A stretch of 64,000 nt of DNA from Bombilactobacillus mellifer (lineage in GTDB: Bacteria > Bacillota > Bacilli > Lactobacillales > Lactobacillaceae). The notes beneath the pieces are model-generated. The model did not search any database, had not been told where the DNA came from, and saw only the letters and a program-made list of their open reading frames with translations. The position numbers and the translations under genes were made by a program. Numbering within the stretch: position 1 is the stretch's first letter; every line of letters begins with the position of its first letter. This document shows, piece after piece, positions 38,869 to 47,514 of the stretch. Location: NCBI RefSeq assembly GCF_000970795.1, contig NZ_KQ034029.1, positions 227,097-291,096 on the forward strand, given 5' to 3'.

Positions 38869-39651
38869 TTAAAACATTAAATCACCGCCGTTTAAATTAA
38901 TCGTTTGTCCCGTGATATAACTGGCGTCATCACTTAACAAAAAAGTGACAATGTTAGCAATATCTGCTAATGTCCCGATCCGCCGCAAAGGGATTTTATT
39001 AGCGAAATAATCCATTACCTCGTCGGCTTGGATATTTTTCTTTTCGGCATAAGCTTGTTTTTGCTTTTCCCACATAGGTGTATAAACTACTCCCGGCGCA
39101 ATACTATTAACCCGAATATTTTGCGGACCAAATTCAGCCGCCAAGGATTGGGTTAAACCAATAACGCCAAACTTACTAGCACAATAAGCTGCATAATTAT
39201 TAGTACCCTTTTTCCCGGATTCCGAAGAAAGGTTGATAATTACTCCCTGGTGTTTTTGTAACATTTGCTGGACTGCAATTTGACAGCATAAAAACTGTCC
39301 TTTTAAGTTGATATCTAACGTTTTGTCCCAAATCGCTTCCGTGTGCTGCAAAAAGGGAGTAATGATGGAAATACCCGCACAATTTATCCAATAATCTACT
39401 AAGCCAAAATTAGTTTCGATCCATTCACCGAACTGTTTGACTTGTTCAGCTACGGAAACATCCAAATGATAAAAATGTAAATCATAGCCTTGCTGTTTTT
39501 CGGTGGCGACAAATTGCGCCCCTTGTTCGGCCGTTTTTAAATCCGCGACAATTACTTGTGCCCCTAAAGTAGCTAACTTTTCACTAATTCCTTGTCCTAG
39601 ACCGCTACAGCCGCCAGTTACTACCGCCAATTTATTGTTAAATTGTGTCAT
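38869..39651 (-). CDS. SDR-family dehydrogenase, probably for a polyol or its phosphate
   Basis: 260 residues. NAD(P) loop TGGCSGLGQG, NCAG motif, catalytic Ser in NLSSESG and YCASK (Tyr-x3-Lys), and C-terminus ITGQTINLNGGD. First gene of a mannose-class PTS operon, like the SorF sorbitol-6-phosphate dehydrogenase of the lactobacillar sorbose operon. No sorbose-1-phosphate reductase gene is present, so the substrate may be a hexitol or another polyol phosphate. GolD-type glycerol dehydrogenases are also SDRs, an alternative. Preceded by promoter, palindrome and cre-like site. Confidence 0.85.
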   Translation of the reverse strand: MTQFNNKLAVVTGGCSGLGQGISEKLATLGAQVIVADLKTAEQGAQFVATEKQQGYDLHFYHLDVSVAEQVKQFGEWIETNFGLVDYWINCAGISIITPFLQHTEAIWDKTLDINLKGQFLCCQIAVQQMLQKHQGVIINLSSESGKKGTNNYAAYCASKFGVIGLTQSLAAEFGPQNIRVNSIAPGVVYTPMWEKQKQAYAEKKNIQADEVMDYFANKIPLRRIGTLADIANIVTFLLSDDASYITGQTINLNGGDLMF

Positions 39652-39676
39652 AAATTCTGAAACTCCCCTTCTTTAA

Positions 39677-39736
39677 AGTAAGCGCTATCATCACGACGTC
39701 GTGACGTCATTATATCATTAATAATGATGATGTCAA
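39677..39736 (-). promoter_or_regulatory. PTS/SDR operon promoter with palindromic operator and cre-like site
   Basis: Minus strand TTGACA (39731-39736), 16 bases, TATAAT (39709-39714). Just downstream is the perfect 14-bp palindrome TCACGACGTCGTGA (39691-39704), the probable site of the divergent GntR regulator, abutted by AGTAAGCGCTATCA (39677-39690), which matches the CcpA cre consensus at 13 of 14 positions. Confidence 0.78.
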
Positions 39737-39887
39737 AATTCTATTAAGCCAGAAACTGTCCGTGCTTTTAGTTCCAAATTTGAGGAACCCCGAAGAACTT
39801 TATCAGAAGTTCCTGCCCCATTTCTTTGTACACCCTGAAAAAATGGTAAAATGGCAATTAACTATCAGAATTCTCAAGGAGCAGTTT

Positions 39888-40628
39888 ATGATCAAAAAAA
39901 TTGATAAATTCAGTCCTCTACCCATGTACTATCAATTACAAACTGATCTCATCAGTAAAATTAATGCGGGGCAATTAAAAAGCGGAGATTGCCTCCCTTC
40001 TGAAAAAGAATTAATGCGGCAGTATAATGTCAGCCGTACCACTGTCCGGACTGCCGTAGCCAATTTAGTAACAAGTGGTCACTTAGAAAAACGTCGTGGC
40101 GTCGGCACCTTTGTCCGGCCACCACATCTGGATACAAATCAGTGGGAACTCAATCATATTAAAAGCTTCCAACAGCAGTTAGAAGCAGAAGGACACCGTG
40201 TATCGACCAAAGTTTTAGCTTTTGAAAAAATTCAGACTTCACCTGAGTTAACGCAAATTTTCACAGCAAAAGAAACCGATTTCTACCGGATTAAACGTTT
40301 GCGTTATAGTGATAATAATCCCATTGTTTTTGACACCACTTTTGTGCCGATGTCTTTAGCTGCCCACTTGGAGCAGTTTAATCTAAATAATCATTCCTTA
40401 TTTCAAATTCTACAAACACATTATCAAATTAAACTCTGCTACGGAGAAAAAATTCTGCAAGCTAGTTCAGCTAATCAGACAGATGCCGAAGTTTTAAAAT
40501 TGAACGTCGGGGACCCCATTCAAACTGTAAAAACAAAAACTTATTCGGACCAAAATCGTCTTGTGGAGTATTCGATTTCGCATGATAGTGGGGCTTACAG
40601 TGAATATAAAATTTTGCTTCATTATTAA
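39888..40628 (+). CDS. GntR-family regulator, HutC/UTRA subfamily
   Basis: 246 residues: winged helix (residues ~9-75, LKSGDCLPSEKELMRQYNVS, TTVRTAVANL, RRGVGTFV) and a C-terminal UTRA ligand-binding domain (~95-246). The sugar phosphate made by the divergent PTS operon is the likely ligand. The start at 39888 has AAGGAG 7 bases upstream; an in-frame start at 39762 would add 42 residues before the winged helix. The 39737-39887 leader contains GAACT/AGTTC inverted repeats of unknown role. Confidence 0.9.
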   Translation: MIKKIDKFSPLPMYYQLQTDLISKINAGQLKSGDCLPSEKELMRQYNVSRTTVRTAVANLVTSGHLEKRRGVGTFVRPPHLDTNQWELNHIKSFQQQLEAEGHRVSTKVLAFEKIQTSPELTQIFTAKETDFYRIKRLRYSDNNPIVFDTTFVPMSLAAHLEQFNLNNHSLFQILQTHYQIKLCYGEKILQASSANQTDAEVLKLNVGDPIQTVKTKTYSDQNRLVEYSISHDSGAYSEYKILLHY

Positions 40629-40822
40629 AAATTTTTGCAATTCTTATCAGAAGCAGACCGGCGCTAGCACAAGCTTTTTCCACTATCAATTGCATCTTAT
40701 TACCGATGTGTTCTCAGCTTTGCTCATTGTTTAACAAATTTTGGCAAAAATTTAACTATTATCTAATCACTTTTCAGACATAAATTTGATAAAAACAAGG
40801 CTTATTTTTACTTTGCGTTCCC

Positions 40823-40861
40823 TGAAAGCGCTTGACAAAAATGATAGCGCTATAATATTAT
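40823..40861 (+). promoter_or_regulatory. glpF promoter with two cre-like sites
   Basis: TTGACA (40832-40837), 18 bases, TATTAT (40856-40861). TGAAAGCGCTTGAC (40823-40836) overlaps the -35 and TGATAGCGCTATAA (40842-40855) fills the spacer, so CcpA should repress strongly. Confidence 0.78.
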
Positions 40862-40923
40862 GACTTAGTAATCAAAATAATAAAATAATGATTTTTTTGC
40901 TAGTACTAGAGGAGGGACAGATT

Positions 40924-41634
40924 ATGTCCAGTTATTTGGCAGAATTTCTTGGCACTACCCTATTAGTGTTAATCGGTGATGGAGTATGTGCTAATAATAC
41001 TTTGGAAAAGACGAAATCCCACAACGGTGGACCCGTCATGATTCTATTAGGCTGGTGTTTAGCTGTGGGGGTCCCCGCTGGATTGTTCGGTGATGTCAGC
41101 GGTGGTCACTTTAATCCCGTCTTTACAATTGGATTAGCAATTGCCGGATTATTCCCATGGAATCACGTTCTCGGATACATAATTGCGCAGATGGCCGGTG
41201 GATTTTTAGGTGCTGTTATGGTTTGGTTTTTCTATTACAATCATTTTCAAAACAGTCCATCCGTTAGTGCTGAAGATAAACTAGCTATCTTCACTACTAC
41301 ACCAGCAATTCGCAATTACTTTTTCAACACCTTTTCAGAATTATTAGCCACAATGGTCTTAATCTTTTCTTTATTTGGACTTAGTTCCAAAACACCAGTG
41401 GCTGGCGTAAGTACCTTCAATGTTGCTGCCGGAATCCTCATGGTCGGAACTGGTTTAGGTGGTACCACTGGATTTTCGTTAAATCCTGCTCGTGACTTCT
41501 CTCCAAGATTGGCGCATGCCATTTTGCCTATTCAAGGTAAAGGGTCCTCAGATTGGGCTTACTCGTGGGTGCCTATTGTGGGACCATTAATCGGGGCTAC
41601 CATCGGGGCTTTCTTATACAAAGCTGTTTTCTAA
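40924..41634 (+). CDS. glpF: Aquaglyceroporin (glycerol/polyol facilitator)
   Basis: 236 residues, six helices plus two pore half-helices. The second pore motif is canonical (SLNPARDFSPRL, with Asp/Arg typical of glycerol channels); the first reads HFNPVFT, NPV instead of NPA. Carries glycerol or other small polyols or dihydroxyacetone by diffusion. GAGGAGGG precedes the ATG. It lies next to the Dha kinase/pentose-phosphate module and shares its cre-over-promoter arrangement. Confidence 0.9.
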   Translation: MSSYLAEFLGTTLLVLIGDGVCANNTLEKTKSHNGGPVMILLGWCLAVGVPAGLFGDVSGGHFNPVFTIGLAIAGLFPWNHVLGYIIAQMAGGFLGAVMVWFFYYNHFQNSPSVSAEDKLAIFTTTPAIRNYFFNTFSELLATMVLIFSLFGLSSKTPVAGVSTFNVAAGILMVGTGLGGTTGFSLNPARDFSPRLAHAILPIQGKGSSDWAYSWVPIVGPLIGATIGAFLYKAVF

Positions 41635-41662
41635 TCATTAATGCCTTAAAATTGAGCACGCT

Positions 41663-41701
41663 AAAAGAAGCACTCCCAAAATTAGGAGTGCTTCTTTTTT
41701 T
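41663..41701. terminator. Bidirectional terminator between glpF and deoR
   Basis: AAGAAGCACTCC and GGAGTGCTTCTT around an 8-base loop, flanked by A- and T-runs. Confidence 0.88.
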
Positions 41702-41730
41702 ATTATCAGCAATTCATGAGCATTACTACT

Positions 41731-42513
41731 TTACACAACGATGTAATGCAAATGGGGGTGATCTTGGAAAATACTTGTAATCTGAGTTGCATTCTGAGGA
41801 GTTTGCGCAATGATAAACTGATCAATTTGATCGGCTTCAGAAAAAGTAGCTAAGGAATTATGGCCCAACTTATCTGGACTAATTAAAGCAATTTTTTTAT
41901 TACTGTATTTCACCATCTGCTGCTTGAGCTGCACTTCATAAATACTAAAATCGGTTAACCCTTTATCTAGCGTAAAGGCCTCCGGCGACAAAAACGCATA
42001 GTCAATATTTAACTTTGTTAATAGATTGAGGCCTAATAAGCCTTCTACTGCACTAGAAGCGCCATTAACAATGCCCCCAATTAAAATCGGAGTGATTAAA
42101 GAATTAGCTTTCAGTAAATTAGCGGCCATTAAGCCATTAGTAATAACCGTCAAGCGTAAGGGTTCTTTGTTCAGTACCTTAGCTATTTCGTAACAGGTCG
42201 AACTGGCATCTAACAGTATACACTCGGAGCTTTGAATATATTTCATCGCCGCATGAGCCAGTTTGACTTTTTCATCATGAAACTTCATTGTACGATCACT
42301 AAAGTTTTCATTGCTGGCTTGTACAGTCGAAGAATTAATCGCCGCAAAACCATGACGACGCACGATTAACCCTCGATTACATAAAACTTTTAAGTCATTG
42401 CGAATAGTCGCAGGCGAATAAGAAAATTGACTAATGATTTTACTAACCGCCATTGACTGGTGTTTTTGAAGTAATGCCATAATTTTCTTTCTTCTAGTTT
42501 CAGCTACTGACAT
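41731..42513 (-). CDS. DeoR-family sugar-phosphate-responsive repressor
   Basis: 260 residues: N-terminal DeoR helix-turn-helix (RRKKIMALLQKH, SPATIRNDLKVL, RRHGFAAI) and the C-terminal DeoRC sensor domain (LLDASSTCYEIA, VITNGLMAANLL, ILIGGIVNG). Last gene of the rpiB-tal-tkt-deoR series. It probably regulates this module or glpF. Confidence 0.9.
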   Translation of the reverse strand: MSVAETRRKKIMALLQKHQSMAVSKIISQFSYSPATIRNDLKVLCNRGLIVRRHGFAAINSSTVQASNENFSDRTMKFHDEKVKLAHAAMKYIQSSECILLDASSTCYEIAKVLNKEPLRLTVITNGLMAANLLKANSLITPILIGGIVNGASSAVEGLLGLNLLTKLNIDYAFLSPEAFTLDKGLTDFSIYEVQLKQQMVKYSNKKIALISPDKLGHNSLATFSEADQIDQFIIAQTPQNATQITSIFQDHPHLHYIVV

Positions 42514-42710
42514 GAACCCATCCTCAGACTATACATGTTCTTCAGTAAGATTGTTTCCCGTATCGGGCAATCAATTAATGCACTCCTAGTTGCCCCTAAA
42601 AAGCAAACAAGGCTTAGAACCACGGCTGCAACTGCACCCCTTAGGAAGTGTTAATTTAACAATTACCTAATCTGGACCACTCCCAAAGTTTACCTGGACC
42701 GAGTTATTGC

Positions 42711-44708
42711 TTAAAGCTTTTGAAACTTCTCTACAACATTGTCTACAGTAAATCCGTAGCTCTTAATTAATTCTTCACCTTTACCACTGGCACCGAAACG
42801 ATCAATTCCTAAAGCATAGCCTTGGGTTCCAATATAACGTTCCCAGCCTAAAGTCGAGCCCATTTCTAAAGACATACGCTTTACGACTGCTGCCGGCAAG
42901 ACGCTTTCTTTATATTCCGCACTTTGCTGATCAAACAGTTCAAAAGAAGGCATAGATACAACAGACACATCAATGTCTTTTTGACGTAACGCGGTTTGGG
43001 CTTCTAAGGCTAAATTAACCTCCGAACCTGTAGCTATTAAAATCCCTTCTGGTTGTTGTCCCTGCTGTGGCGATACTACATAAGCACCATGTTGGACTTG
43101 ATCAAATTTAGCTCCTCCAGGCAAAACTTTTAAGTTTTGTCGTGACAAAACTAACATCGTCGGTGTGGATTGACTTTCTGCGGCAATTTTCCAAGCAGCA
43201 GCTGTTTCATTAGCATCCGCTGGTCGAATTACATTAATTCCCGGCATTGCCCGAAAACTCATTAATTGTTCAATCGGTTCATGGGTCAACCCATCTTCAC
43301 CTACGGCAATCGAATCATGGGTCAAAACATAAGTTACAGGTAAATGTTGCACTGCCGCTAAACGAATAGCTCCCCGCATATAATCAGAGAACACAAAAAA
43401 TGTACTACCATAAGTTCTTGTGCCGCCATGCAAAGCAATTCCATTCATGGCTGCTCCTTCAGCAAACTCCCGCACACCATACCAAATATTTTCTCCTTGA
43501 TAATTTCCGGGTTCAAACGCACTGGAAGCTTCATTTTGCGTTTTATTCGACGATGATAAATCTGCGGAACCGCCCCAGAAATTAGGATTATTTTGGGCTA
43601 AAGCATTAATCATACGGTGACTGCTATTACGTGTAGCTTCACTAGTTTCTGGGTCACTCACTGGCAAAATGTTCTCTAATTTATCGCTAAATTGACCTGC
43701 AACTCCTGCTTGCCACTGTTGATAAGCTTGTGGATATTGTTGTTTATAATCTGCCAACATTTTTTGCCACTGTTCTTCAGCAGCTTTCCCTGTAGCAGCA
43801 ATCTTATCATGGAAACGATCATAAACTGCTTGTGGTACTTCAAATGGTGCATAATCCCATTTAAAGAAATCCCGGGCATATTTTAAAGCTTCTGCGCCCA
43901 AAGGTGCGCCATGAACCGCGTTAGTGCCCGCTTTAGGTGTGCCATAACCAATAATGGTCTTAATTTCAATAATTGTTGGTTGATTAGTCGCAGCTTTGGC
44001 TTCCGTCAATGCAGCATCGATTTGGGCTAAATCATTGCCATCAGTAACCTTTAAATATTGCCAGCCATAACTTTCAAAACGTTGTTGTTCATTTTCTGTA
44101 AACGCTTGCGAGGTAGGGCCATCTAAAGAAACATCATTGGAATCATATAACACAATTAATTTGCCCAATTTTAAATGTCCGGCTAAACTGGCAGCTTCAT
44201 GAGAAATTCCTTCCATTAGGCAACCATCGCCAACTAAAGCAAAAGTAAAGTGATCCATCACCGGAAAGTTGGGTTTATTATAAAGGGCGGCTAAATGTTG
44301 TTCAGCCATGGCCATCCCTACGGCCATCGCTAATCCCTGTCCCAAAGGCCCAGTAGTACAGTCAGCGCCATCTACTACTTGATACTCGGGATGACCGGGA
44401 GTATTACTACCTTGTTGGCGAAAGTTTTGTAAATCCTCTAAGGATATTTTATAACCTGACAGATGCAACAAGCTATATAACAATGCAGACCCATGACCAG
44501 CAGAGAGTACAAAACGGTCCCGATTAATCCACTTTGAATCTTGTGGATTTTGCTTCATGTGTTGGGACCACAACACATAGGTCATTGGTGCAGCATCTAA
44601 TGGTAAACCCGGATGGCCTGAATTAGCCTTTTCAATCGCGTCTACACTTAAAAATCTCAGCGCATTCACAGCCTGTTCATCAATTTGCGTAAATTTATTT
44701 GTTCCCAC
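42711..44708 (-). CDS. tkt: Transketolase
   Basis: 665 residues. TPP-binding GDGCLMEGISHEAASLAGHL with NDVSLDG; N-terminal ANSGHPGLPLDAAPMTYVLW; pyrimidine-domain EFAEGAAMNGIALHGG and THDSIAVGEDGLTHEP. It transfers two-carbon ketol units between sugar phosphates. The start is GTG, 10 bases after GAAGGAG. Within this operon it would channel erythrose-4-P or pentose phosphates. A 165-base gap to the transaldolase gene has a possible internal promoter (TTGAAG-17-TTAAAT). Confidence 0.95.
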   Translation of the reverse strand: MGTNKFTQIDEQAVNALRFLSVDAIEKANSGHPGLPLDAAPMTYVLWSQHMKQNPQDSKWINRDRFVLSAGHGSALLYSLLHLSGYKISLEDLQNFRQQGSNTPGHPEYQVVDGADCTTGPLGQGLAMAVGMAMAEQHLAALYNKPNFPVMDHFTFALVGDGCLMEGISHEAASLAGHLKLGKLIVLYDSNDVSLDGPTSQAFTENEQQRFESYGWQYLKVTDGNDLAQIDAALTEAKAATNQPTIIEIKTIIGYGTPKAGTNAVHGAPLGAEALKYARDFFKWDYAPFEVPQAVYDRFHDKIAATGKAAEEQWQKMLADYKQQYPQAYQQWQAGVAGQFSDKLENILPVSDPETSEATRNSSHRMINALAQNNPNFWGGSADLSSSNKTQNEASSAFEPGNYQGENIWYGVREFAEGAAMNGIALHGGTRTYGSTFFVFSDYMRGAIRLAAVQHLPVTYVLTHDSIAVGEDGLTHEPIEQLMSFRAMPGINVIRPADANETAAAWKIAAESQSTPTMLVLSRQNLKVLPGGAKFDQVQHGAYVVSPQQGQQPEGILIATGSEVNLALEAQTALRQKDIDVSVVSMPSFELFDQQSAEYKESVLPAAVVKRMSLEMGSTLGWERYIGTQGYALGIDRFGASGKGEELIKSYGFTVDNVVEKFQKL

Positions 44709-44873
44709 TTAAAAAAATCTCCTTCAACCGTAAAAATAACTTTCTCATTTTCGGGACAATACTTGCAGAAATAAAAGCTCTTACACTCAACAGAGACCTC
44801 CCAAGCATTGTGGAAAAAGAGAAAGAATTTTAAATTTAACCCGCTCTAGAATAGTTCTTCAACACAGCGAGCT

Positions 44874-45593
44874 TTAGTCGTCTAAAATACTAAAACCCAA
44901 GCTGGAAATATCTTTTTCAAAGCCTTTTACAGTTGCTAATGATACTTCGGCAGCGGTTTTACCCACATTCTGTAATTTGGTTAAAATAGCAGGCGGAACC
45001 GTAATAATGTCAACTCCCGCTTGGGCAGCTTGATAAACATTAGCCACTTCCCGCGTACTTGCCCAGAGCAATTTAGCTGCAGGCACTTTTTGGCAAATGG
45101 CCACACTTTCTTTAACAAAATCAGTCGGATCAAGGCCTGCATCTGCTACCCGGCCGACAAAAATGGAAACCAAATTAGTCGTTCCCTCATGAAACGCTTC
45201 GACAGCAGCTTGCACTTGTTCAACCGTTGCAATAGCGGTAACGTTTACAAAAATACCCTGATCGGACAACCGTTTAATTAACGGCGCGGTACTCTGCCCA
45301 TCCACCGTAATGACTGGAATTTTTACAAAAACATTTGAACCCAGGGAGTGAATGATTTTAGCTTCTTTTTCCATAGTCTCAAAGTCATTACTAAAGACTT
45401 CAAAAGAAATTGGTAAATCAGGAAAAGTAGCCACTACTTCTTTTGCAAAAGACAAATAATCTTTGACGCCGGCTTTTTTCATTAAGGACGGATTAGTTGT
45501 AAAGCCATCGATAAAACCATAATCGATTACTTTTTTCATATCTTGAATGTCCGCACCATCTGAATAAATGTCAATGTTAAATTTTTTAGCCAT
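44874..45593 (-). CDS. tal: Transaldolase, small (TalC/fructose-6-P aldolase-like) family
   Basis: 239 residues, a single-domain aldolase barrel. The Schiff-base lysine is in NVFVKIPVI (about residue 88), with GFTTNPSLM near the N-terminus and NLVSIFVGRVADAG. Could act as transaldolase or fructose-6-phosphate aldolase, which sequence alone does not settle. The ATG at 45593 has GGAG 9 bases upstream. It is followed by transketolase. Confidence 0.88.
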   Translation of the reverse strand: MAKKFNIDIYSDGADIQDMKKVIDYGFIDGFTTNPSLMKKAGVKDYLSFAKEVVATFPDLPISFEVFSNDFETMEKEAKIIHSLGSNVFVKIPVITVDGQSTAPLIKRLSDQGIFVNVTAIATVEQVQAAVEAFHEGTTNLVSIFVGRVADAGLDPTDFVKESVAICQKVPAAKLLWASTREVANVYQAAQAGVDIITVPPAILTKLQNVGKTAAEVSLATVKGFEKDISSLGFSILDD

Positions 45594-45623
45594 TTCATTT
45601 ATCTCCATTACTTAAGATTTTAC

Positions 45624-46088
45624 TTATTTTAAACTGCCATTGCTTTTTTCTTTATCAATAATTTGTTGCACTTTACGTGCCGAACCGGCTTTATGATTTT
45701 TTTCAAAATCTGCATCTAAATAAATTTTAACAAGTGACTTAACGGCTTCTACGCCCATTGTTAATGCCCCAAAGGTAATGATCTGAGCATTGTTACTCAA
45801 TTCAGCCCGCTCAGCAGAATATGGATCCAATACCTGCGCGGCTCTAATGCCAGGTACCTTATTAGCAGAGATCGCCATCCCAATACCCGTACCACACATC
45901 AAAATGCCGCGTTCAGCTTCTTTATTAACAATTCCTTCAGCCACATCAAAAGCAATATGTGGATAATCCACTTCATCTTCTGAGTGACAACCGTAATCTT
46001 TCACTTCATAACCCAATTGCAGTAAATATTCTTTAACTGCTTCTTTCATTTTAAAAGCGTTATTATCTGATCCGACAGCAATTTTCAA
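45624..46088 (-). CDS. RpiB/LacAB-family sugar-phosphate isomerase with altered active site
   Basis: 154 residues. RpiB fold: IAVGSDNNAF, DYPHIAFDVAEGI, and the catalytic Cys/Thr loop CGTGIGMAISANKVPGIRAAQ. In the segment that reads Arg-Gln-His-Asn in E. coli RpiB, with the His that opens the furanose ring, this protein reads Glu-Leu-Ser-Asn. A ring-opening residue is unnecessary for a tetrose phosphate, so a DerI-like erythrulose-4-P isomerase is possible (inference). The start is TTG at 46088, 5 bases after GGAGGG; an upstream in-frame start would lie near the -10 box. Confidence 0.85.
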   Translation of the reverse strand: MKIAVGSDNNAFKMKEAVKEYLLQLGYEVKDYGCHSEDEVDYPHIAFDVAEGIVNKEAERGILMCGTGIGMAISANKVPGIRAAQVLDPYSAERAELSNNAQIITFGALTMGVEAVKSLVKIYLDADFEKNHKAGSARKVQQIIDKEKSNGSLK

Positions 46089-46118
46089 TTTTATCCCTCC
46101 ATTTTTGGAACCGTTTTT

Positions 46119-46147
46119 ATTATATAACAGCACTATACTGTAAACAA
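46119..46147 (-). promoter_or_regulatory. Promoter of the rpiB-like/tal/tkt operon
   Basis: Minus strand TTGTTT (46142-46147), 17 bases, TATAAT (46119-46124). It diverges from the TIM-like/dha promoter about 90 bases away. Confidence 0.72.
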
Positions 46148-46200
46148 TGTTTCATTTAATAAAAAAAGAATAAATCAAATAATAGTTCAGTGGTTTTTCA

Positions 46201-46238
46201 TGTAAGCGCTTGAATACCCCTTTTTTTTATTTTATAAT
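46201..46238 (+). promoter_or_regulatory. Promoter of the TIM-like/dhaM/dhaK/dhaL operon with cre-like site
   Basis: TTGAAT (46210-46215), 17 bases, TATAAT (46233-46238). TGTAAGCGCTTGAA (46201-46214) resembles cre and overlaps the -35 exactly as at glpF, suggesting joint catabolite repression. Confidence 0.72.
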
Positions 46239-46278
46239 CACAACAGACAGTGAACAACCGATAGAAAGAAGTGATTTA

Positions 46279-47061
46279 ATGGGTAGAAAACCGTTGGTAG
46301 GAATTAGCTTAAAGATTTATCAAAATAAAATTGCCGAGGCTGTTAATTACGCACAAAGTATTTCGCAATTAACAAACGGAGAAACTGACCTGGAATTATT
46401 TATTTTGCCAAGTATGGGGGTCATTTATCCTGTAGCGCAAGCATTACATAATCGAGAAAATGTAATCGGTTTAGGCGCACAAAACATTGCTCCACTTGCT
46501 AATGGAGCTTTAACTGGAGAGTTTTCAATTGAATCACTCGTAGATCTACAGGGGCATTATGTAGAAATTGGACACTACGAGCGGCGTACTTACTTTCATG
46601 AAGATGACGAATTAATTAACCAAAAAATTCAATTAACTTTAAAAAATCAATTAGTTCCCCTTTTATGTATCGGTGAAGCGCAACAAACCACTGGTGCGGA
46701 ACTAAAAACGGTATTCAAAAAAATTCTTGCTGCTGATTTAGCCAATATTTCCCCTGCTCAATTAGCGACTTTAATTATTGCTTATGAGCCTTACTGGGCT
46801 ATTGGCAAAGCTGCAGCCGCCAAAGCCAGTTACGTTGCGGTAGCCCACACCATGATTAGAGAGGCACTGGCTGAACTGATTGGCCCAACTGCTGACAATG
46901 TGCGCATTATTTATGGCGGATCGGTCAGCAAAGACACTGCAGGATCTTTGGTCAATAATCCAAATGTCGATGGCGTCTTTGTGGGACGCTTTGGCCATGA
47001 TCCGCAAAATTTTGCGGAAATTGTCCAAATTGTCAAACAGGTTAAATTACAGGCAAATTAA
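46279..47061 (+). CDS. Triosephosphate-isomerase-family protein (possible erythrulose-1-P isomerase)
   Basis: 260 residues, TIM fold. Catalytic residues are kept: Lys in GISLKIYQN, His in EIGHYERRTYF, Glu in IAYEPYWAIG. The surroundings are unusual: NWKMN is replaced by SLKIYQ, the Ser after the catalytic His is Tyr, and loop 6 reads AIGKAAAAK. Such changes suggest a substrate other than triose phosphate, as in LerI-type isomerases. First gene of a Dha-kinase operon. The ATG at 46279 has AGAAGTGAT upstream; an ATG-like start at 46210 would be inside the promoter. Confidence 0.82.
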   Translation: MGRKPLVGISLKIYQNKIAEAVNYAQSISQLTNGETDLELFILPSMGVIYPVAQALHNRENVIGLGAQNIAPLANGALTGEFSIESLVDLQGHYVEIGHYERRTYFHEDDELINQKIQLTLKNQLVPLLCIGEAQQTTGAELKTVFKKILAADLANISPAQLATLIIAYEPYWAIGKAAAAKASYVAVAHTMIREALAELIGPTADNVRIIYGGSVSKDTAGSLVNNPNVDGVFVGRFGHDPQNFAEIVQIVKQVKLQAN

Positions 47062-47091
47062 TCATTCTAATGAAATCGTGAGGGTAAGAAG

Positions 47092-47487
47092 TTGACAGAT
47101 ATCGGAATTGTTTTAGTTTCACATAGTCAAAAAATTACTGATGGCTTAAAAGAACTAATTAATCAAATGGCCAAATCCTCCAGGGTGACTATTGTATCGG
47201 CCGGAGGCACTAGCGATGGTCGTTTGGGAACATCAGTCACAAAAATATCATCAGCTATTGAAACTATGGCCAATAAAAGTGCTGTTTTAATTTTTAACGA
47301 TATTGGCAGCTCGATTATGAGTAGCGAAATGGCTCGAGATATGCTGGATGATGATCTGAAAGCTAAAACGCAAATTGTAACAGCTCCCTTGGTAGAAGGA
47401 GCATTTGCTGCTGCGGTTAAAGCATCTACTGACTGTTCGCTGCCGGAAATTTTGGAAGAGGTCGAATCGGCGAAAGCCCAAAATTAA
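47092..47487 (+). CDS. dhaM: Dihydroxyacetone kinase phosphotransferase subunit DhaM
   Basis: 131 residues, a single Man-type EIIA domain with phospho-His in VLVSHSQKI (residue 10) and GTSDGRLGTSV, typical of the short DhaM of Firmicutes. It passes phosphate from HPr to the ADP held on DhaL. The start is TTG, 7 bases after GAGGG. Gene order M-K-L is fixed by tight spacing (27 and 66 bases). Confidence 0.92.
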   Translation: MTDIGIVLVSHSQKITDGLKELINQMAKSSRVTIVSAGGTSDGRLGTSVTKISSAIETMANKSAVLIFNDIGSSIMSSEMARDMLDDDLKAKTQIVTAPLVEGAFAAAVKASTDCSLPEILEEVESAKAQN

Positions 47488-47514
47488 GAAAAATTTTAAG
47501 GAGATGGATAACGT

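Noticed and set aside
39762-39887. 42-residue N-terminal extension of the GntR regulator
   Set aside because: No ribosome binding site at 39762 and the winged helix begins right after the ATG at 39888, which has AAGGAG.
46210-46278. N-terminal extension of the TIM-like protein
   Set aside because: It would start within the -35 and spacer of the promoter.
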